NCBI GenBank assembly: GCA_029821635.1
Contig: JALGSW010000008.1
Coordinates: forward strand, 1-48,445
Direction of reading: 5' to 3'
Source: Candidatus Zipacnadia bacterium
GTDB taxonomy: Bacteria; Armatimonadota; Zipacnadia; Zipacnadales; UBA5352
Length of the DNA stretch: 48,445 nucleotides
A model generated the notes under the pieces. The model was not told where the DNA came from and made no database searches. It saw only the letters and a program-made list of their open reading frames with translations. Shown one piece after another: positions 34,801 to 43,531 of the stretch. Positions within the stretch are counted from its first letter, which is position 1; the number at the start of each line of letters is the position of its first letter. Position numbers and translations under genes: made by a program.

Positions 34801-35617
34801 TGAAGCGATGGGCCTCCTCGGGGATGAGCACTCGGTTGACGTCGCTCCAGCCCTCGGTCACGTCCGTCTCGCTGTATACCCGCCAGAACCACTCGCCGGG
34901 CTCAAGCGGCGCGGGTGGCGTGTAGAATGACCACTCCGCCTCCGCCGTGACCGTCTCCCCGTCGGGGAACTCGGGCGAGCGCGAGTACTGCAGCCGGCTG
35001 GGACCGATGCTGTCGCTCCACACCAGCATCGGCGGGTTGGCGTAGGAGGTCGCGACCCGATCGCTGATGAGCCCTCCGGTGGTCTTCACCGACAGGCTGA
35101 TGTTGTCGAGCCAGACGGTCATGAGGGCGCCCTCGTCGGGGGCGCGGCCGTAGATGTTCACCTTCGCGAACTCGCGGCCGACCTCAAGCACGCCCTCGTT
35201 CGGCGATATCAGCGAGCCGATAGGTACGTCGGTGTGCCGCCACTCGGAGGAGAATGGGCGGTCGAAGCGGCCGAACTGCTTGTCGTCCTCGTAGAAGAAC
35301 AGGATGCCGAGGTAGTGCGCGTTGACGCCCTCCTCGATCTCCGCGCGGTAGTCGAAGGAGAGCGTGAGGTTCTTCACCAGCGGCATGGGCCTGGTGATGG
35401 TGAGGGCGCAGTAGCGCCCGGGTGTCTGCAGGGAGAGGCGGAGGCAGTGGCCCTCGTCGCCGGCGCCGGGCGCGACGATCTCCGACGTGGCGTTACCCGC
35501 CCGCAGCCCCTCGTAATCGGCGAACTCTTCGGACTGCTCGAAGTCATACGAGAACGTCTCTTGCGCGCCGGCCACCATCGCCGACAACAGTACGAGCGCA
35601 ATACACAGGCGATTCAT
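31808..35617 (-). CDS. Exported heparinase II/III-family polysaccharide lyase with C-terminal CBM
   Basis: 1269 residues. The ATG at 35617 is preferred to a GTG at 35629 because GAGGAG then sits 11 nt upstream, and it starts a typical signal peptide (LCIALVLLSAMVAGAQ). Residues about 22-180 form a beta-sandwich; about 185-290 are the fibronectin-like part preceding heparinase II toroids. Residues about 300-630 are the alpha/alpha toroid (NNHTWLRALAFGQSG; DNNEGLSYWSYGLSF). Residues about 635-860 are the Hepar_II_III beta domain with H644-x-H646-x-D648 (AGHQHADQNAF), DSGYYDWYGS and SQTMAHNTILVDG. These enzymes cleave uronic-acid polymers (heparin, alginate and similar) by beta-elimination; the substrate is not predictable here. 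Residues about 1105-1269 look like a CBM35/6 domain (HEAEDVAEEG; YELLIRAASIYDR). It is divergent from the beta-helix gene at 35793. Confidence 0.85.
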   Translation of the reverse strand: MNRLCIALVLLSAMVAGAQETFSYDFEQSEEFADYEGLRAGNATSEIVAPGAGDEGHCLRLSLQTPGRYCALTITRPMPLVKNLTLSFDYRAEIEEGVNAHYLGILFFYEDDKQFGRFDRPFSSEWRHTDVPIGSLISPNEGVLEVGREFAKVNIYGRAPDEGALMTVWLDNISLSVKTTGGLISDRVATSYANPPMLVWSDSIGPSRLQYSRSPEFPDGETVTAEAEWSFYTPPAPLEPGEWFWRVYSETDVTEGWSDVNRVLIPEEAHRFTTPPVDAAAIEAMPRPRLIDVAAERAALGEAGIANLLARARSSAQQPIPDDPPIWEEGDERWPAWIDWYGEVHGAITSRTGRRLEVIAQQAAIADSDEARDWTLELALAVASWDPQGGSAPHRGDIGAQHVLRGLNAAYDVLRDYASEEDLAIIRGALIARAEDFRKTLKPLRGDPQNNHTWLRALAFGQSGLVLIGDHEPAHEWAEYVRQLYLGEFLSGMGFQGDNNEGLSYWSYGLSFIVEYADMMHTVCGIDLYQQPWLNQTARFPMYCAPPNAPGVSFADTGKPNHGIVGPYSQSYVRLLGERTGDPYALWYGGAQDPVGGVSPRPPVDLPQSILYRLIGLGVANTSLVDGREGVTVAMHSGTYQAGHQHADQNAFVINAYGEKLAIDSGYYDWYGSPHFKEYSSQTMAHNTILVDGAGQAVFKQGADGRMDAWFDGTGHTWMVGDASDPEVYGGKLSRFDRRLLFIKPGIVIIHDLLAAPEPANFQWLLHTAAPIELDEAQQSLSVTSGEAAMSAQMLRPAELSFSITDRYPVHPYTGYGTVPVPEDQLAKEWHLTAEAGPADERQFLTVFDVRRGNDDAASIREIDCEGGIGMQVARSDRRATVLIAPDRDPAELSSRNLNANAEVASVATEGGALASACAIGASELRWRDEVLFAVDEGRGDCSLVVTANGTVADLSLEAPATVRLPASDGRLMVDGEARGAMADGPLSLALEAGTHSIAWGADPRQALSHPLEPLTIRIGDATSQLQGYAVRRATDMPGYWWGPVELPVEDRYELRIEAAGEAPRITWDGRGVELAAEGDALTAVLWDDAGLHHMTISASEPLRSITLTPRNVVSIAAEMLPKDWTPLEGAVLHEAEDVAEEGAVRGLVMKKVAASGGVAHTTWDSPGQWAAWRIDVPVEGDYELLIRAASIYDRIVRSVELDGELLQVASFGSTGGWCRATDDWRWFRLMTDAGDPLRVHLTAGTHELRMERLTGSMNLDLFALVPAV

Positions 35618-35792
35618 CTGCGGACTCACTCCTCGTGCTCAGGCCAACGGCCCTCGGCGTGTGCTCAGCTTCGCTGCACCGGGCGGCGCGGCCTCCGTGT
35701 GCGCGCAGGTCATGGGCCACGCAAGGGAGAAGTTGAGCTGCGCAGCGTGCCGGATAGCGGCGAATGGCGGTCACTGCAGGCAGGTGCGCGGT

Positions 35793-36797
35793 ATGACTAC
35801 CGTATCAGGATACACGCTCCAATTGCTCGGACCGGCGATCGTCCTCATGGTCCTCGCCGGAGCGGGCATCGCCGACGAAGCCGAGACCTTCGGCTGCGAG
35901 GCGAACCCTACCGGCGACCCGATCGGTGGGGGAGAGGGCTACTCGCAGATCTACGATGGCGGGGACTACGTGGCAAGCACCGCCGAGGAGCTGACCGAGG
36001 CGCTGGCGGCGGCGCAGCCCGGCGAGGTCATCTACGTGCCGCACGGCGTTGAGATCGATCTCACCGACAGTCCGACGCTCACCATCCCGGAGGGCGTGAC
36101 GTTGGCCGGAAGTCGTGGGCGTGACGGCTCACCCGGCGCGCTGCTGCACATGGACGAGGCCGGCCGCATGTTCGTCAGCGGCGGCCCTGAGGTGCGGCTT
36201 ACCGGTCTGCGTTTCCGCGGGCACTACGCCGGGGCCGAGCGCATCGGCACGTCCTCCTACTTCATCAGCATCAGCCACTGGGGCAACGAGATCGACAACT
36301 CCGAGGTCTTCAACTTCAACCTGGCCGCGATTGGCGTTGGCTCGGGCGCGCTCAACTGCCAGATCCATCACAACTTCATCCACCACAACCAGCGCGGCGG
36401 CCTCGGCTACGGTATCTCGCTGAGTTCCGGCGACGTCCACATCATCGCGAACATCTTCGACTACTGCCGCCACCACATCGCATCCAGCGGGTCGCCCGGC
36501 TCGGGCTACGAGGCGGCGTGGAACCTCGTGCTCGAGAACGCGACCAGCCATCACTTCGATATGCACGGTGGTCGCGATCGCGGCGACGCCACGGATATAG
36601 CCGGCGACTGGCTGCACATACATCACAACACCTTCCGGGGCACGCGGCGGCATGTCGCCATCCGCGGTGTGCCGTCCGACGGAGCGCGGATCCACAACAA
36701 CTGGTTCATGGCCGAGCCGGGCAAGGCCGTCTCCACAGGCGGGAACACGCTCGTCTACAGGAATGTCTACGGGCCGGAAAAGACCCTTGAGGAGTGA
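35793..36797 (+). CDS. Exported right-handed beta-helix protein, pectate-lyase-like
   Basis: 334 residues from ATG 35793. The ribosome-binding site is weak (AGG about 9 nt upstream) and the frame is open further upstream, so the start is the best guess because it places a hydrophobic segment at 10-30 (LLGPAIVLMVLAGAGIAD) at the N-terminus. Residues 45-120 (GGGEGYSQIYDGGDYVAS; PHGVEIDLTDSPTLTIPEG; VTLAGSRGRDGS) are typical of PL1/right-handed beta-helix proteins. Residues 150-320 are His- and Asn-rich coils (CQIHHNFIHHN; VHIIANIFDYCRHH; LHIHHNTFRGTRRH). Catalytic lysine or arginine cannot be pinned down, so lyase activity is only possible. The stop is 4 nt before the WD40 gene, so the two are co-translated. 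Confidence 0.72.
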   Translation: MTTVSGYTLQLLGPAIVLMVLAGAGIADEAETFGCEANPTGDPIGGGEGYSQIYDGGDYVASTAEELTEALAAAQPGEVIYVPHGVEIDLTDSPTLTIPEGVTLAGSRGRDGSPGALLHMDEAGRMFVSGGPEVRLTGLRFRGHYAGAERIGTSSYFISISHWGNEIDNSEVFNFNLAAIGVGSGALNCQIHHNFIHHNQRGGLGYGISLSSGDVHIIANIFDYCRHHIASSGSPGSGYEAAWNLVLENATSHHFDMHGGRDRGDATDIAGDWLHIHHNTFRGTRRHVAIRGVPSDGARIHNNWFMAEPGKAVSTGGNTLVYRNVYGPEKTLEE

Positions 36798-36801
36798 GCC
36801 C

Positions 36802-38679
36802 ATGCGCGGCATGATGACGGTCACCGTGATCGCTGCGATCAGCCTGTGCGTCGCATCACTGGCTGCTGCAGCCGAGGACCGCTACGGCGATCCGCTGCCC
36901 GAGGGCGCACTCCAGCGACTGGGCACGCTCGCGATGCGCTACCCCCGCGGCATCGCCGACCTGTGCTACCTGCCCGACGGTCGCGGCGCCATTGCCGTCG
37001 GGGCGTCCGTTGAGATCTGGGACCTCGCCGCGGGCCGACTCGAGCGCACCGATGCGATCACCTCCGCAAGCATCCGCTCCATCGAGCCTAATGCCGATGG
37101 GAGCGCCCTGCTGGTGGCGGAGTCGGCGGGGGGTGTGCACGTGTGGGATATGCAGGCGCGTGAGATCGTGGCGACCATCGACACCGGGGTGCGCGGCCTC
37201 ACCACCGCGCACTACTCGCCTGACGAGACGCGCGTGCTCATCACGGGCAGCTCGCCGCCAACGCTCCAGGAGTGGGACCTCGCGACCGGCGAGCAGCTCG
37301 TCGCCATCGAGGGCAGGATGCACTCGTTCCGGCAGGGCATCTACGGCCCCGACGGGCGCACGGCGTTCGTCGATGGCAGCGCGGGCTCAGGCCCGATTCT
37401 GGCGCACTACGACCTCGGGAGCGGGGAATTGCTGAACGAGTGGCACAAGGACTACTACTCGCACGCCCGCAGCCTGGAGCTGTCGCCGGATGGCGAACGA
37501 CTCCTCGCCGGGACGCGTCATAGCGCGCAGGAGTGGGACGTCGAGAGCTATGAGATGCTCGGGAAGTTCAGTGGCCATCACGGCCACGCAGTGACCTCCG
37601 TCGCGTACTGCGCGAACCCCGATGAGCTGCTGACGGGATCGCGCGATGGCTCCATCCGGCGCTGGGATCGCAACGAGGCGAAGGTGCTGCTGCGCTGGTG
37701 GCCGCATGAGGGCCACGTGACGCGCATTGAGGTCTCGCCGGATGGCAGATGGGCACTCTCCTACGGAGCGGGGCTGCTGGACGAGCGCAGTATCGAGGAT
37801 GGGACGCCGCGGATCGCGTGGGAGCGACACAATGGAGTCGTGCCGGCGGTCGCAGCGGTACCCGGCGGCGACCTCGTGGTGAGCGGCTCAACCGATGAGA
37901 CGCTGCGCGTCTGGGACCCGGACTCGGGTGAGAGCCTGCGCACGATCGGCGGAGCAACTCTCGGCGTCCGGGCACTGGCGGTCTCACCCGATGGCCAGAG
38001 GGTGGTCGCAGGCTGCAAGGACGGCATCGTGCGAGAGTTCAGTCTGCAGGACGGCGTGCTGATCCGTGAGCTAACCGGACACCGCGGCTACGTTCGTGCG
38101 GTCGCCTACACTCCGAGCGGCGTGCGCCTGCTCTCAGCCGCCGGAGACGGCACGATCCGCGTGTGGGAGGATGGCGACGAGCCGGTGCAGGTCCTCCACG
38201 AGCACCGTGGCGGAGTGCTCGCGGTGGACGTGTCGCCCGACGGGGAGTTCGCAATCAGCGGCGGGCGCGACGGAACGGTGCGCTACTGGGCGCTGGGCGG
38301 CGGGGGGCTCTTGCGGACGATGGCGGAACATCGCCGCTGGGTGCAGGCCGCACGCTTCATCGACGACGCGACCGCCGTGACCGCCGACGGCTACGGCGCG
38401 ATCATCGTCTGGGACCTCGCAACAGGAGAGGTCCTGCGACGGATGCAGCATGGCGCGGGTGTCTCCGCGCTCGCGGTGGACGACGGCCGCATCTACGCCG
38501 CCGGTGGCACCGAGGTGTCGTGCTGGGACGCCGACACAGGTGAAAACCTCGCGACCTTCGGCGGCCATGCGGACGCGATCCTCGGCCTGGCGGTGACACA
38601 AGACGGCCGTGTGGTCTCCGCGAGTGAGGATACGACGCTGCTCGTCTGGCCGCCGGTCGGGCCGGCGAACGCGCAGTGA
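36802..38679 (+). CDS. Exported WD40-repeat beta-propeller protein
   Basis: 625 residues from ATG 36802, with GAGGAG at 36789-36794 overlapping the previous stop. Signal peptide about 1-23 (VIAAISLCVASLAAAAED). The mature start, YGDPLPEGALQRLGTLAMRY, is a hallmark of WD40 proteins from planctomycetes and armatimonads. About a dozen WD40-type blades follow, with repeated SPDG, WD and GS-x-D motifs (VRALAVSPDGQRVVAGCKDG; VYVRAVAYTPSG-like; AVDVSPDGEFAISGGRDG). Two seven-bladed propellers would fit the length. No enzymatic motif. Probably a binding or scaffolding protein outside the cytoplasm. It sits between the beta-helix gene and the second toroid-propeller giant in what looks like one operon. 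Confidence 0.85.
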   Translation: MRGMMTVTVIAAISLCVASLAAAAEDRYGDPLPEGALQRLGTLAMRYPRGIADLCYLPDGRGAIAVGASVEIWDLAAGRLERTDAITSASIRSIEPNADGSALLVAESAGGVHVWDMQAREIVATIDTGVRGLTTAHYSPDETRVLITGSSPPTLQEWDLATGEQLVAIEGRMHSFRQGIYGPDGRTAFVDGSAGSGPILAHYDLGSGELLNEWHKDYYSHARSLELSPDGERLLAGTRHSAQEWDVESYEMLGKFSGHHGHAVTSVAYCANPDELLTGSRDGSIRRWDRNEAKVLLRWWPHEGHVTRIEVSPDGRWALSYGAGLLDERSIEDGTPRIAWERHNGVVPAVAAVPGGDLVVSGSTDETLRVWDPDSGESLRTIGGATLGVRALAVSPDGQRVVAGCKDGIVREFSLQDGVLIRELTGHRGYVRAVAYTPSGVRLLSAAGDGTIRVWEDGDEPVQVLHEHRGGVLAVDVSPDGEFAISGGRDGTVRYWALGGGGLLRTMAEHRRWVQAARFIDDATAVTADGYGAIIVWDLATGEVLRRMQHGAGVSALAVDDGRIYAAGGTEVSCWDADTGENLATFGGHADAILGLAVTQDGRVVSASEDTTLLVWPPVGPANAQ

Positions 38680-38762
38680 AATGAACAGGCGGAACCTGGA
38701 GATCGGAGACTTTTGTGACGGTCAATCACGCAAGAGCAGCAACCCCTCTCAGGAGGTGCGCC

Positions 38763-41700
38763 GTGAGACCTCTGATCATACTCGCACTCATCGTTGTTGC
38801 CGTGCCCTGTCTCGCCCAGCAACCGGCCACACTGCACGCCTGTGACGCGCTTGAGGACGCCGGGCTCGACCTCGGGAAGGGCTGGGAGCGCTCCGGGCTC
38901 GAGGTCGTCACTGATCCCGGCTTCCCCGTCGAGGGAGCCGCGGCGCTACGCCTCTACGGGACCTCGCCCGCCGGCCACGATGGCAACAGCTACCTGAGCG
39001 CGCGCGTCACCATGCCGCCCACTGACTTCGACGGCCAGGCACTGGTGTTCGACGCCGCCTCGTCAACGCCCGCCGAGTCGCAGGCGCTCTACGCGCGCGG
39101 CTTCGACGCCGAGGGCACATGCGTGATGAGTTGGACGAGTTGGAACGGTCAGCTCAGGGCCGAGATGCAGACCTTCACGCTCCATCCACGGCTGCCGAGC
39201 GGGGGATTGGCTTGGGAGACCGACAAGATCGAGAGCGATAACCGTACGGCCGTGACCTCGCTGGTGTTTTACGTCGGTACCCACAACGCGGGAGTGGAGT
39301 TCGACATGATTCTCGACAACATCCGCATTGAGAAGTCCACGAAGAAAAGCTTCATGGACGTGACCGAGGCCAAGCCGCTCTATCCCGACACAACGCTGGT
39401 CGAGGGCGGCGAGGCGCGGGCGATCATCGTTGCGCCGCAGGACGCCGAGTGGACCGCCGTCGCGGCAGACGTGCGCGCAGCGATCGAGGAGGCCACAGGC
39501 GTGGCGCTGCCGGTCGTCACCGATGATGAGGTGACCGACGCGCAGCTCGCCGAGACGAACGCGATCGTCATCGGCAGCATCGTCAACAACATGGCGCTGC
39601 TGTACCCCTACTCGCACCAGCTCACCTTCGCCGACGGCGTCTACCCCGGCGAGGGCGGCTATGAGGTGCGCACGGTCCCCGATCCGTGGGGCACCGGCCG
39701 CAATCTCATCGCGCTGGGCGCGTCGGACATAGCGGGCGCGCGCGCGGGGCTTGAGGCCCTGCGGCCGCATCTCGCCGCGGGCGAGACGCTCGTGGTGCCC
39801 TCGGTCCTCGAGGTCGAGCTTACCGGCCGGGCGCTGGCCAGCTACGGCAACCTCTTCACTCAGACGCTGGATGACAACTGGGCGGAGAAGCTCAAGCAGC
39901 GCTGTGAGGACCACCTGCTTCGTGCGGGCACGCGCGGGCTGTTCTCGTTCGCGCAGGGCCAGGGCCAGGACTACGCGCTGACCGGACGTGAAGAGTACGC
40001 GCGGATGTACGTGTGGATGATCAAGCGTACGTACGAGAGCTACCTGTCGGAGCCAACCACCTACGGCGGTCCGTGGGGGATGGACTCGGACTTCCATATC
40101 TACCACAACATCCCGGCGTGGGACTCGGTTGAGGAGTGCCCGGCGGTGACCAATGAGGAGCGGCTGGCGGTCACGAAGATCCTCTTCCAGTGGGTCAGCG
40201 AGCTCGGTCCGGCGAAGTCCGCCCGCCCCACGAGCCGGCGTGTGCGCTTCAATCATCAGACCTTCCCCGCCCTCGGTTGCCTGTACGCCGGTCAGTACTT
40301 CAGCCGCTACTACGACGCGGTCGAGGGAGAGACGTGGATCGAGGTCGCCGACGGGACCTTCCAGTACCAGCTCGACGCGAGCAAGGCGCACTGCGACTGC
40401 AACACCTACCAATGGCTGACGCTGAACCACACGATAACCTACTGCATGGCGCGGCCGGATATGCGCTACTTCGAGAACGGCAACGCGCGCCTCAACGCCG
40501 ACTACGCCATCATGACCATGAGCAACCTCGGCTACCAGGTGCCCTACGGGGACGTGGGCGGCTGGGCGCCGATGGGGAACGAGCTGCGCATCCTGCGTAT
40601 GGCCGAGTGGTACTACCGCGACGGGCGCTCTCAGTGGGCCATCGAGCGCAAGATGCAGGTGAGGTCGCGCCTGGCGCTGTCGAGCTTCGCTCTCGGTGAA
40701 AGTGAGACCGCCGAGCCCACAGACCTGCTCGGGACGAAGGGCTGGGCGGTCGATGACATGTGGTATGACAGCTTCGACGGAGCGGCGTACGTGCCACTGG
40801 AGAATGCGGTGGACAAGATCTCCTTCCGCGACAGCTACGAGCCGGACGCCCCCTACCTGCTGCTCGACGGCCTGAGCGTCGGCGGCCACGGGCACATGGA
40901 CGGGAACGCGATCCTCCAGTGGACCGACAACGAGCGCATCTGGCTGGCGGACACCGACTACATCAAGTCGCTGCCCAAGTACCACAACTCGATGCTGATC
41001 CTGCGCGACGGCCAGTCCGAGAAGGTCCCGGCGTACGTGGAGCTGGAGAACCTCGCGGACCTGGAGACGATGGGCGCGTCGCAGACGGTCGCGCGGAACT
41101 ACGCGGGCGTTGACTGGCACCGCAACGTAATCTGGATCAAGCCCGGCATGTTCGTGGTCGCCGACCGGATGGTCGCGAATGAGCCCGGCGACTACAGCTT
41201 CCGCGCCGTGTGGCAGACGATCGGCGACACGGAGCTTGATGGCTCGCGCCTCTCGGTCGAGCAGGAGGGCCAGTTCGCCTCCATCTCGATGACGCCCGAC
41301 ACGCACTGTATCCTCAATGAGGACGAGTACACCGGGAAGAACTGGTCGAGCTACCCGTACATCAGCGAGCCGCTGGTCAAGTCGATGCAGGGGATCATCG
41401 ACGCCGAACTTCAGCCGGGCGAGCAGGTAGTGCTGTTCACCGTTATGCACACATCCGGCGAGGAGCCCGCGGACGTGCTCGTGAGGCGCCTGAGCGACAA
41501 CGCCATCGCGATCACCGGCGCGGGCGACCCGGTGGTCGTGGCGGTGCGCGACGAGAAGGGCGCGATCCCGATCCCCGGCGGTATCACGGTCGATGGCGCG
41601 ATGGCAGTGATGACGCCCGGCCACCTGTGCGCGATCGGTGCGACCCGCATCTGGGGCCACGGGGAGACGCGCGATTTCGACGAGGGCGCTGACGTTGAGG

Positions 41701-43523
41701 CCGACCTCGCCGCCGGACAGGCGCAGATACATTCGCCGGCCGTGAGCAGTGTCGGCACCGAGCAGTCGGTGGACACCGCCGAGTTCGAGATGCAGGTCGC
41801 GCCCGAGCGGGTGGCCGGACTGATCGAGACGCTCAGCGCGGCCGCGGGCCCAGGTGTGGCGCCCGTGGCCGCGGGCGGCGATGCGCCGAAGATGACCGAG
41901 CTGTGGGCGTATCTGGAGCGCCCCAGCAACTTCCTGCTCACCGGCAACCCCGGCGAGCCCGCGTCCGTCAACGCGGTGAAGAGCGTCAGCGCCGGCCCCG
42001 ACCCGCTGGAAGTCAATGTGTTCTCCGGCGAGGCGGGCGGCAACGTGCTGAGCAGCATCTTCGACGGCCGCGACGACGGCACGTCCGACGCCACGATGTG
42101 GGCTCCCGATCAGGAAGTCACGATCGACGTCGAGCTGCTGGACAGCTACCACATCGAGCGCATGGACCTGAGCGCCTGGTTCGCGACCTCGTCGAGCAAG
42201 GGCGTGCAGTTCCAGCTCGGGCGCATCCAGTTGCTGGGCTCCAACGACGGCTTCGCCGCCGACAACCGCACGCTGGTGGACCTCGCCGACGAGGAGATGT
42301 ACGGAAACTGGGGTTCGCCGGGCCACGCGCCGGAGGAGTACGAGTTCGAGCTCGACGCCAACGCCAGAAACCTGCGCCTGATCCTCACCCCGCGAGCGGG
42401 AACTGCCGTCTACACGGCCGAGCTGCAGCTCTGGGGCACCGGCGAGGGCCTTGAGCGCCTCGCAGCCGAACAGGCGACCGAGGGCAAGGCGGCATTCACG
42501 TTCAACTCCGTGCACACCGCCGACCTCGACGCTGACGGCGCCGACGAGGTGCTGGGCGGGAACTCCAACGGCAAGGTCTACTGCCTCGGCGCCGACGGCG
42601 AGCTGCGCTGGGCCTACGACTGCGACGCCGAGGTCAACTCGGTCACGACCGTCGATCTCGCCGGGGACGGACGGCTGTCGGTGATCGCCGGCGCCATGAA
42701 CGGTCTCGTGGTCGCACTCAACGCCGATGGGGAGCACCAGTGGACCTTCCAGGTGCCCTACTACAAGCGGACGCCGCACGTGCGCGTGGTCTTCGGCGCG
42801 GACCTCGCGGGCGACGGCAGCCAGGCGATCATCGCGGGCGCCGATAGCTGGCGCTACTACGCGATTGACGCGCAGGGCGAGGAGCTGTGGCACTACGAGA
42901 GCGTGCACGGCTCGACGGCGGGCACCGCGGCGGACGTGGATGGCGATGGTCGCGACGAGGTGCTCGCGGGCACTGAGTACTACACCTGGCACGTGATCAG
43001 CCCGGACGGCAGCCGGCGCTTCGGCGTGCGCACCGCAGGCGGGCCGTGCGCGAACGCGGCGGCCGCGGGCGACCTCGACGGGGACGGTCGCAAGGAGGTC
43101 ATCTTCGGCGGCGCGGACACGACCGTGCAGGTCTGCGGCCCGGATGGCGATCGACTCTGGATGTTCAACACTGGCGACGAGGTCACCGACCTCGCCTGCG
43201 CGGACGTGGACGGCGATGGCGCGGACGAGATCCTCGTCAGCAGCCTGTCGTTCAACGTCTACTGCCTCGAAGGCGACGGGAGCGTCATCTGGCGCGCCGC
43301 GCTGCCCAACCAGGTGCGCACGCTCACGGTGCAGGCGGGAGAGCCGCTGCGCCTTGCGGCAGGCTGCGATGATGGCGCGGTCTATGCGCTGGATGCGACC
43401 AACGGCGCGATCGTCGGGCGCTTCGAGACCGGCGGGCGGCTGATCGACCTCGCCCCCGCGGGCCCCGGCGAGGTCGTCGCTTCGAGCGAGGACGGCTTCC
43501 TCTACAAGGTGAGCGTTCCGTAG
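38763..43523 (+). CDS. Exported giant: heparinase II/III-like toroid, discoidin-like domain and FG-GAP propeller
   Basis: 1586 residues from GTG 38763, with AGGAGG at 38751-38756 and a 6-nt spacer. Signal peptide about 1-19 (LIILALIVVAVPCLAQ). Residues about 25-195 are a beta-sandwich; 205-365 an alpha/beta domain (AIIVAPQDAEWTAVAADV; AIVIGSIVNNMALLYPY); 370-690 an alpha/alpha toroid (WLTLNHTITYCMARPD; DVGGWAPMGNELRIL). Residues about 695-970 are a beta-sandwich with H709-x-H711-x-D713 in GGHGHMDGNAI, the heparinase II/III motif. Residues about 1095-1230 are discoidin-like (IFDGRDDGTSDATMWAPDQ; AELQLWG). Residues about 1245-1586 form a propeller with DLDADGADE, DVDGDGRDE, DLDGDGRKE and DVDGDGADE calcium loops. 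It is a paralogue of the protein at 14849, with discoidin moved to the C-terminal half. Lyase function is plausible but unproven. Confidence 0.74.
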   Translation: MRPLIILALIVVAVPCLAQQPATLHACDALEDAGLDLGKGWERSGLEVVTDPGFPVEGAAALRLYGTSPAGHDGNSYLSARVTMPPTDFDGQALVFDAASSTPAESQALYARGFDAEGTCVMSWTSWNGQLRAEMQTFTLHPRLPSGGLAWETDKIESDNRTAVTSLVFYVGTHNAGVEFDMILDNIRIEKSTKKSFMDVTEAKPLYPDTTLVEGGEARAIIVAPQDAEWTAVAADVRAAIEEATGVALPVVTDDEVTDAQLAETNAIVIGSIVNNMALLYPYSHQLTFADGVYPGEGGYEVRTVPDPWGTGRNLIALGASDIAGARAGLEALRPHLAAGETLVVPSVLEVELTGRALASYGNLFTQTLDDNWAEKLKQRCEDHLLRAGTRGLFSFAQGQGQDYALTGREEYARMYVWMIKRTYESYLSEPTTYGGPWGMDSDFHIYHNIPAWDSVEECPAVTNEERLAVTKILFQWVSELGPAKSARPTSRRVRFNHQTFPALGCLYAGQYFSRYYDAVEGETWIEVADGTFQYQLDASKAHCDCNTYQWLTLNHTITYCMARPDMRYFENGNARLNADYAIMTMSNLGYQVPYGDVGGWAPMGNELRILRMAEWYYRDGRSQWAIERKMQVRSRLALSSFALGESETAEPTDLLGTKGWAVDDMWYDSFDGAAYVPLENAVDKISFRDSYEPDAPYLLLDGLSVGGHGHMDGNAILQWTDNERIWLADTDYIKSLPKYHNSMLILRDGQSEKVPAYVELENLADLETMGASQTVARNYAGVDWHRNVIWIKPGMFVVADRMVANEPGDYSFRAVWQTIGDTELDGSRLSVEQEGQFASISMTPDTHCILNEDEYTGKNWSSYPYISEPLVKSMQGIIDAELQPGEQVVLFTVMHTSGEEPADVLVRRLSDNAIAITGAGDPVVVAVRDEKGAIPIPGGITVDGAMAVMTPGHLCAIGATRIWGHGETRDFDEGADVEADLAAGQAQIHSPAVSSVGTEQSVDTAEFEMQVAPERVAGLIETLSAAAGPGVAPVAAGGDAPKMTELWAYLERPSNFLLTGNPGEPASVNAVKSVSAGPDPLEVNVFSGEAGGNVLSSIFDGRDDGTSDATMWAPDQEVTIDVELLDSYHIERMDLSAWFATSSSKGVQFQLGRIQLLGSNDGFAADNRTLVDLADEEMYGNWGSPGHAPEEYEFELDANARNLRLILTPRAGTAVYTAELQLWGTGEGLERLAAEQATEGKAAFTFNSVHTADLDADGADEVLGGNSNGKVYCLGADGELRWAYDCDAEVNSVTTVDLAGDGRLSVIAGAMNGLVVALNADGEHQWTFQVPYYKRTPHVRVVFGADLAGDGSQAIIAGADSWRYYAIDAQGEELWHYESVHGSTAGTAADVDGDGRDEVLAGTEYYTWHVISPDGSRRFGVRTAGGPCANAAAAGDLDGDGRKEVIFGGADTTVQVCGPDGDRLWMFNTGDEVTDLACADVDGDGADEILVSSLSFNVYCLEGDGSVIWRAALPNQVRTLTVQAGEPLRLAAGCDDGAVYALDATNGAIVGRFETGGRLIDLAPAGPGEVVASSEDGFLYKVSVP

Positions 43524-43531
43524 CGCGCGAC

